Shown here piece by piece: positions 1 to 5,300 of a DNA stretch of 6,166 bases. The notes below the pieces were generated by a model. It saw nothing but the letters and a program-made list of their open reading frames with translations. It was not told where the DNA came from and did no database searches. Each line of letters starts with the position of its first letter. Position 1 is the first letter of the stretch. The translations under genes were made by a program, and so were the position numbers. This DNA comes from Thermofilum sp. (GTDB lineage Archaea > Thermoproteota > Thermoprotei > Thermofilales > Thermofilaceae), in NCBI GenBank assembly GCA_020832965.1, contig JAJHRM010000159.1, forward strand, positions 1-6,166. Reading direction: 5' to 3'.

Positions 1-537
1 CCCCTCCCACGGGCTAGCTCGAGAGCCGTCTTGCCCTCGTTGTCCCTGGCGTCTAGGTCGGCACCGCACTCGATTAGCAGCTTAACAACATCTGTGAAGC
101 CGTTGCTTGCAGCCAAGTGGAGGGGGGGTCCAGCCCTCCTTACTTCCTACGTTTGGATCCGCGCCGCTATCGAGCAGAAGCTTGGCAACACTGGCACAGC
201 CGTTAAAGGAGGCGTAGTGCAGCGGGGTGAAGCCATACTTATTCTTCGCGTTGACGTTCGCATTGCTCTCGATTAGTAGCTCGGCAACCTCGGCATGGCA
301 GTACTTAGCGGCATGGTGTAGAGGCGACTCACCCAGTGTGCCTAATGCATTTACGTCTGCACCATGCTTGATTAGCAGCTCGGCAATATCTTCGCGACCA
401 ATAGAGGCAGCGTAGTGCAGCGGGGCAAAGCCCTCTTCATCTCTCGCATTCGGGTTCGCACCTTTCTCTAGAAGTTCCTTAACCTCGCCGAGGTAGCCAC
501 TTCTGACAGCCTCAAAAAGCCCATCATCCTGGCCCAT
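1..537 (-). CDS. Ankyrin-repeat protein, frameshifted and 3'-partial
   Basis: This is a cytoplasmic-type ankyrin-repeat protein, read on the minus strand from ATG 537-535; an in-frame TGA lies shortly upstream and there is no signal peptide. Four repeats of 33 residues are plain. A capping repeat at residues 4-37 is followed by units opening APLHYAA, SPLHHAA and TPLHYAS, each with the helix-2 pattern AxLLxxGAxxN. A fifth repeat (TPLHLAASNG...) and the start of a sixth (TALELA) lie beyond a frame break at G122-128. The unbroken frame instead ends at a TAA at 84-82 after 151 residues, the last 13 unlike ankyrin. Removing one base from the G7 run restores ankyrin sequence to the window edge with no stop. 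Ankyrin repeats bind proteins, but the partner cannot be read here. The gene is divergent from the hydrolase gene. It may be a pseudogene, phase-variable, or an assembly error. Confidence 0.88.
122..128 (-). other. Homopolymer frameshift site (C7 on the coding strand)
   Basis: Seven consecutive G on the plus strand fall at codons T137-P139 of the ankyrin gene. The reading leaves the ankyrin frame here. There is independent support from DNA periodicity: the repeated motif resembling CGATTAGCAGCT occurs at 369, 270 and 171 with exact 99-bp spacing (33 codons), but the next copy is at 71, a spacing of 100 bp. One extra base therefore lies between 71 and 171, and the G7 run is the natural place. 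Confidence 0.8.
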
Positions 538-679
538 CCAACATCTCAGTAGAAAGGAAGGGGGATCTATCTTTTAAAGCTAGCGGATACGTATTTTTCG
601 AGGGAAGTCGCTTGGCAAGCCCAAGGGGTTCCTTCACGCCAGCAACCATGGCATCGAGGTTACCAGGAATCTTCGCCAA
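524..679 (-). CDS. Possible small protein, 51 aa, unrecognised
   Basis: A 51-codon frame on the minus strand runs from TTG 679 to TGA 526-524 and overlaps the ankyrin start by 14 nt. The translation begins MAKIPGNLDAMVAGVKEP and has a protein-like mix of residues (charged, few Cys or Trp). A TATA-like CTTATAAT on the minus strand, centred near 709, is about 30 nt upstream, suitable for a leaderless transcript. I recognise no family. Against it are the TTG start, the short length, and the fact that the presumed ankyrin promoter lies inside it. It could also be a decayed remnant of a longer gene, since the frame stays open a few codons upstream of the TTG. Confidence 0.22.
   Translation of the reverse strand: MAKIPGNLDAMVAGVKEPLGLAKRLPSKNTYPLALKDRSPFLSTEMLDGPG
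572..579 (-). promoter_or_regulatory. TATA-like box for the ankyrin gene
   Basis: The minus strand reads CTTTAAAAG around 581-573, a good archaeal TATA-box match. Its centre is about 38 nt upstream of the ankyrin ATG, which would put the transcription start near 549 and give a leader of about 12 nt. No strong Shine-Dalgarno is seen between it and the ATG. Inferred from sequence and spacing only. Confidence 0.45.
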
Positions 680-688
680 TATACTTGC

Positions 689-726
689 ATAAGAAGGATA
701 TATGTATTATAAGAAAGATATGTATT
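689..726. repeat. Imperfect tandem direct repeat with TATA-like elements
   Basis: Two adjacent copies are seen: ATAAGAAGGATATATGTATT at 689-708 and ATAAGAAAGATATGTATT at 709-726, differing by one substitution and a 2-nt gap. The block is very AT-rich compared with the surrounding sequence. It sits in the divergent region between the ankyrin gene and the hydrolase gene. On the plus strand GATATATG/TATTATAAG is placed about 30-35 nt upstream of ATG 737, and on the minus strand CTTATAAT is about 30 nt upstream of TTG 679. The block could hold promoters for both directions or paired regulator sites. Confidence 0.6.
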
Positions 727-736
727 AAGGAGTGGA

Positions 737-769
737 ATGCTAAATCCTTATGCTGGTGTAGGGCGATGA
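737..769 (+). CDS. Possible leader minigene (10 codons) overlapping the hydrolase start
   Basis: ATG 737 opens a 10-residue frame, MLNPYAGVGR, that stops at TGA 767-769 and so overlaps the hydrolase ATG (766) in an ATGA junction. AAGGAG at 727-732 lies 4 nt upstream, a better Shine-Dalgarno match than the one before the hydrolase start. The arrangement resembles translational coupling, where ribosomes finishing the short frame reinitiate on the hydrolase. It is too short to judge by composition and may be chance. Confidence 0.3.
   Translation: MLNPYAGVGR
755..758 (+). promoter_or_regulatory. Ribosome binding site supporting hydrolase start 766
   Basis: GGTG, complementary to the end of archaeal 16S rRNA (part of GGAGGTG), lies 7 nt before ATG 766. 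This favours ATG 766 over the in-frame TTG 685, whose 27-residue extension would be encoded by the AT-rich tandem repeat. Confidence 0.4.
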
Positions 770-2199
770 GCGGCGTGTGGATTAGAACAGCTCTGGTAAT
801 CCTAATCTCGCTCTTCATACTTCTATCTGCGTGTAATTCCCTTTTACTGATGCAAGCATTAGACGTGAAGGAGGGCTACGTTGATTCCCAGGTAGCAACC
901 CTGAGATACATTATGTGGACACCGAGGAGGGGGGAGGTGAGGGGCGTTGTCGTCCTCCTTCACGGCTATGGTGGTAGCTCTGAAATGATGAGCTGGATAG
1001 GTTTCGGGCTTGCACAGCAGGGCTATGTGGCAGTAGCCTACGATGCGGAGGGGCACGGCAAGAGTTCTTCGTCTGCAGTGTACAATTTCTCGGTTTTACT
1101 CGCAGACCTAGGCAGGGTACTAGAGACGGTGAATTATCCTGGAGGAGAGGTCATCTTGGTAGGACACAGCATGGGCGGGGAAGCTGTGCAGGAGGTAGGA
1201 TCCCGCGTTAATGCTTCCAAGATAGTTGTTATCTCCTTTCCCCCTCTCAACATGACGGGCGTGCAGAGAAAGCTCCTCGTACTAGCAGGCTTCGACGAGA
1301 TATTTAGCCTCGAGAGCATTCCCCTGGGTAGGCTTCATGGGTGGGACGTCTATGTGTCTCCAAGCGATGACCACTTGTCAATTCTCTATAATCCTAGTGT
1401 TATTGAGAAGATTGTCAGCTGGGTTGCTGGCAGAGATGTCTACACTGAGGCGAGGTTGAGGCTTAGCTTAACCTTGGCATCAAGTGTGCTGGCAGTTGTG
1501 CTGATGGTTCTTGTCCCCTGGTTTTTCCTGCGGGAGCGCCGGACAACTACGGAGGGTGAGATGAGCAATGCGTGGAAAATGCTCGTAACCTCTGCTGCCG
1601 CAGCTCCCCTATCCTTCCCGCTCCTCATCCTCCTATCTGAAGCTACCCGCGCGCTGGTAGCCAGCTATGTTCTTGGGATATTCTATAGCCTAGCTCTGGG
1701 GGTGCTGTTTATTAATAGGAAGAACTTTGTGCAGGTGAGAAGCCTCCTTCTCGGCATGAAGCCGAACCTCCTTCTTATAGGCACTGCTCTCACCATCTAC
1801 TCGTACACAATGGTTTACTCTGCGCTTCAGCCCTTCCTGAACGTCATGCCCAGCGTGTACAGAGCAGGGCTGGTAGTGCTCCTCTACCTTCTATTCCTTC
1901 CACCGGTAGCCGTCCTAGAGGCATTTAGCTTTAAAAACGGCAGCAACTTTGCGGTCTTCCTGGGCAGATTAGCGCCGAAGCTCGTATGCTTTGCTGTTGC
2001 ATGGCTAGTCCTGAAGGTACTCGTGGGGGGCGACTACGCTGGTTACTTCTTCGTAGTGTCCTACGTGGGCATCCTACTCCTAGCTCCTCTAGACATGCTA
2101 GCATCCGTAACTGCCTCTAAGCGGCTAGAGGCTGTCAACGTCATTTGGCTCCCAGCGGTTTTAAGCCTCGTGCTAGGCTCTGTAACTCCAGTAACCTAG
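766..2199 (+). CDS. Membrane-anchored alpha/beta hydrolase with C-terminal polytopic domain
   Basis: This 477-residue protein joins an alpha/beta hydrolase of the monoacylglycerol-lipase / serine-aminopeptidase-like type to a membrane domain. Numbered from ATG 766, an N-terminal signal anchor spans residues 8-29. The hydrolase core runs from about 45 to 222: oxyanion-region motif HGYGG at 66-70, nucleophile elbow GHSMGG with Ser135, likely acid Asp177 in AGFDEIF, and likely base His203 in SDDHLS. About eight hydrophobic helices follow (near 235-255, 276-291, 296-316, 333-353, 366-387, 403-420, 424-446 and 456-474). The anchor and three N-x-S/T sequons in the core (N107, N149, N162) suggest that the catalytic domain faces outside. 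The substrate is unknown; ester or lipid hydrolysis is most likely. The in-frame TTG at 685 was rejected as start. LSAC at residues 20-23 resembles a lipobox, but hydrophobic sequence continues past it. The protease gene follows 191 bp downstream on the same strand. Confidence 0.9.
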   Translation: MSGVWIRTALVILISLFILLSACNSLLLMQALDVKEGYVDSQVATLRYIMWTPRRGEVRGVVVLLHGYGGSSEMMSWIGFGLAQQGYVAVAYDAEGHGKSSSSAVYNFSVLLADLGRVLETVNYPGGEVILVGHSMGGEAVQEVGSRVNASKIVVISFPPLNMTGVQRKLLVLAGFDEIFSLESIPLGRLHGWDVYVSPSDDHLSILYNPSVIEKIVSWVAGRDVYTEARLRLSLTLASSVLAVVLMVLVPWFFLRERRTTTEGEMSNAWKMLVTSAAAAPLSFPLLILLSEATRALVASYVLGIFYSLALGVLFINRKNFVQVRSLLLGMKPNLLLIGTALTIYSYTMVYSALQPFLNVMPSVYRAGLVVLLYLLFLPPVAVLEAFSFKNGSNFAVFLGRLAPKLVCFAVAWLVLKVLVGGDYAGYFFVVSYVGILLLAPLDMLASVTASKRLEAVNVIWLPAVLSLVLGSVTPVT

Positions 2200-2261
2200 C
2201 CCTTGCTCCTGAGGCTCCTCGCGGTACTTCAAGCAAAGCATTCTGGCTCTCAGGGATCTCC

Positions 2262-2280
2262 CGCGCAAAGCTAGTGCGCG
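2262..2280 (+). other. Short GC-rich inverted repeat between genes
   Basis: CGCGCA (2262-2267) and TGCGCG (2275-2280) are perfect reverse complements around a 7-nt loop, 62 bp after the hydrolase stop. No T-run follows, so it is not a convincing terminator. It may form a small mRNA hairpin or be chance. The rest of the 2200-2390 gap shows no other clear element except the weak start signals listed separately. Confidence 0.2.
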
Positions 2281-2374
2281 TTGCCGGGATTACCTGTAGA
2301 AAGGGTGATCCTCTAATTCCAAAAATTCTTGTGAACACACGCTTGCTAGGAGTTAACGCGGAGAAAACAGTCAA

Positions 2375-2386
2375 GTATTTAGAGGT
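2375..2386 (+). promoter_or_regulatory. Weak TATA-like element and GAGGT ribosome site before the protease gene
   Basis: GTATTTAG at 2375-2382 is TATA-like and, if used, would start transcription near 2404 and favour ATG 2409 or 2418. GAGGT at 2382-2386 is a Shine-Dalgarno match 4 nt before ATG 2391 and favours that start instead. The two signals cannot both define the same start. Sequence alone does not settle it. Confidence 0.3.
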
Positions 2387-2390
2387 TGCA

Positions 2391-5300
2391 ATGGCTTCAA
2401 GACAATTGATGAAGGTCATGAGGTCCAAGACAATCGGGTTATCGGCTCTGGCTCTTCTCGTTTTGCTTCTCTGTTCAGGGTTTGGAGCTGCGAATTGTCG
2501 CGCGCTCCCGCAAAGCACGCCCAACCCTGAGCACGTATCTCTAGTGCACCACCTGTGGCCTCAGGGTGTTCCGAGAGTGCTAAAGTGGTCCAAGCACGGG
2601 ATTGCTGTAGGGACAAGTGCCGGCTACGTGATGGTCTTCGACCAGTACGGGGAGCTGAGGTGGAGCCGAAGGCTTAACTACACTCCCGTCTGGGGTGTTT
2701 CGTGGAGTGAGGGTGGTGAGCTAGCGGTTGTGACTCTGGGTCCGCCTGGTGTGCTTTACGTCTTCAATGCTCAAGGCGACCTGCTTTGGAGCAAGGAGTG
2801 GGATAATGCGCAGGCTCTCACGGCGGAGTGGAGCGGCGAGCTCCTAGCTGTTGGAGCAGGAGGAGGTCTGCTGGTTTTTAGCAGGAGAGGCGATCTCGTG
2901 TGGAACTCCACTGGCGACACGTTAATCGTTTCCTGGCATGGTGAGCGGGTTGCTGCTGGGAAATATGTCGCCGAGCCATCCCTACATGGGTGGGCTTTAC
3001 AGGTATTTAGTAAGGATGGCAAGCTGCTCTGGAGCTACAGCGGCGTCTACCACCATCTAGCATGGAGCGATGAAGGCTACCTCGCTGGAGCTGACAGGTA
3101 CGCGGGAAGAATCAGCGTGCTTGATAGTACTGGTTCCTTAGTCTGGGAAAAAACCGTTGAGATGAAAGAGATTGGAACACTTAAATGGCTGGGAGAGCTG
3201 CTCGTCGTTGGTGGTGATGGGGGAGTTTTAGCCTTCGATAAAAATGGACGACTAGTCTGGAGCTATAAGGGTAGTTTTGTTGAGGCTTTATCTGCTAGGG
3301 GAGGAAGTTTAGCCGTTGGCGACTACACTGGGAATCTCACTTTGCTCGATGCAGGCGGGAGAGTTCTATGGAATTACTCGGCCTATGGCTATGTGTGGTC
3401 CATAGACTGGTATGGCGAAAAAATCGCTGCAGCGAGTAGCGATGGCTATGTTCAAGTGCTGGATGGGGAGGGGAGGCTCTTGTGGAGGCGTAGGGTGGGC
3501 TTTAACGTAGAGGCTGTATCAGTCAGTGGGGATCTTATAGCTATTGGTGGCTGGGACGTATATACCTACGTCCTCGACTTTAATGGAAGCCTGAAGTGGA
3601 GCCGGAAGACAGGGTGGGTGCATCACCTGGCTTGGCACGGGGACTACTTAGCCGTTGGAGGCTACCATTATACCTTCGTTTTCCACAGGAATGGTACACT
3701 AATGTGGTGGTTTAAGACTGGCAAAGTACGCTCACTTTCCTGGAGCGATGACGGTTTACTCGGTATAGGCTGCACGGACGAATATGGGGTAAACAGGCTC
3801 GCGGTTTTCACGTTGGGTGGAGAGCTTTTGTGGAGCGAGGTTCTTCCTAACTGGGTCACAGGCATCTCCTGGTCTGGGGATTTGCTTGCTGCAGCTGTTC
3901 CAGGGCATGGAATATTCGTCTCAGACAGGAGCGGGAGGTTAAGGTTCGTGTTTAGAAGCGTCTTCGAAAATGCAACAGCACCTTGGAGGGTCTCTGCGAC
4001 GTGGTGGGGTGACCGGTTGATAGTGGTCACAGACCACGTGTACGCTCTTGACAGGGACGGCAAAGTACTCTGGGTTAACGAGCTTGTTCCCGCAGACATG
4101 CTAGCGCCTGGAGGCGAATTCGTCGCTGTGGGTTCAGGCAGGGGCGTCGCTGTGCTTGATATTGATGGGGAGCTTGAGTGGAGCTACTTAACCCCTGACT
4201 ACACGTCTTCTAGGGAAATCTACACCAAGCCTTTCCTCGAGCACGTGTACTCCCTAAGCTGGGTTGACGGCTACCTCGTTGCTGGGGACCGCATAGGCAG
4301 GGTATTCGTGTTCAACGAGACTGGTGACGTAGCTCGGGTCTTCAGTATGGTTGGAGCTGTTTGGGCAATATCTGGGGGTAGTGGAGGGGTTTTCGTAGCC
4401 GGAGGGGAGGGCGGCTTGCTCATAGCCAAAGTCTCGCCTGTCGGACAGCCAGCAAGGAGAATCCTAACCCAGCTCCCCCCACCATACGACAGGTTTGAGC
4501 TTGCCATTGTTAACAGGACTCTGCTTAATGCAAGCGGCTCTCTGCACCTAGCGCCTTCTCAGCAGTTATCTTTCCAGTTCGAAGTCAGCGAAGGCGCCCC
4601 ATATGCATTTCTCGAGGCAAGCATACTGTCAGCGCGCCCCGTGAAACTCATTCTTTCAACGCAAGGCAAGCATGGCGAACCACGCGGGACCTCAGCTGCT
4701 TTAGCGTGGATTGGCACGGAGATTCACGTTAAGGTTCCTCTCGAGTCAGGCCGGTACCTCCCTATTATCCTCTCAGAGGAGGAGACTGTGCTTAACTACA
4801 CTCTGCAAGCCTACGAGGGCTTCCTCCCATCCTTTGAGGAGAGGAGGGTTTACCTGCCGGTTGGCATCGCTGACTACGGGTACGTCGACCTTCCTGAGGG
4901 TAGGGCAGGCTACAGGTACACTTTTGACGAGGCGTGGGGCTACGCTTCTATTAGAAACATCTCCGCTGTCAGGCCCTTCGACGAGGGCTTGGATAGAGGC
5001 TGGGTTACGCTGCAGCTCAACGCGTTTTTACATGTCAATACGGAGAGGGGGAAGCAATTGTACTGGATCCAGAACGTGGTGGTGCTAGACACCCTAGAGA
5101 AGAAGGCTAGATTTGCAAGCAATGTTTGGAATGCAACCACGTACCCTACCTCGGTGCTGGCAAGGTGGGCTACTGAGGGCAGGGGCTCCGTAGCTAGGGA
5201 TCGGCGGGTGGGAGACTACTACTTCTACACTACGGATTGGGTGAACTGCAGCTACCCAGTGGAGGTCGCGCTCTACATCTCGGTGCGGATGGAGGAAGGC

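Noticed and set aside
610..625. Palindrome GCTTGGCAAGC and overlapping CTTGG/CCAAG pair, as an operator
   Set aside because: Five-bp arms are common by chance, the site is unsuitably placed relative to the TATA-like boxes, and it lies within the possible small ORF.
685..765. TTG 685 as the start of the hydrolase (27 extra residues)
   Set aside because: The extension is encoded by the AT-rich tandem repeat, is Cys/Lys/Ile-rich and not protein-like, and would precede a good signal anchor. ATG 766 has its own ribosome site.
825..837. Lipobox-like LSAC in the hydrolase anchor, suggesting a lipoprotein
   Set aside because: Hydrophobic residues continue past the Cys, and lipoprotein processing is not established in crenarchaea. 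A plain signal anchor explains the segment.
2141..2524. Minus-strand 127-codon frame across the gap between hydrolase and protease
   Set aside because: It overlaps both the hydrolase end and the protease signal peptide, and has no start signals or recognisable domain.
3668..4099. Minus-strand 143-codon frame inside the protease gene
   Set aside because: It lies wholly opposite the propeller repeats, its translation is Ser/Pro/Leu-rich without recognisable motifs, and it is best explained as a shadow of the coding strand.
4711..5088. Plus-strand 125-codon frame inside the thermopsin region
   Set aside because: The Arg/Ser/Leu/Thr-rich translation is a typical shifted-frame product of the GC-rich coding frame, which itself carries the family motifs.
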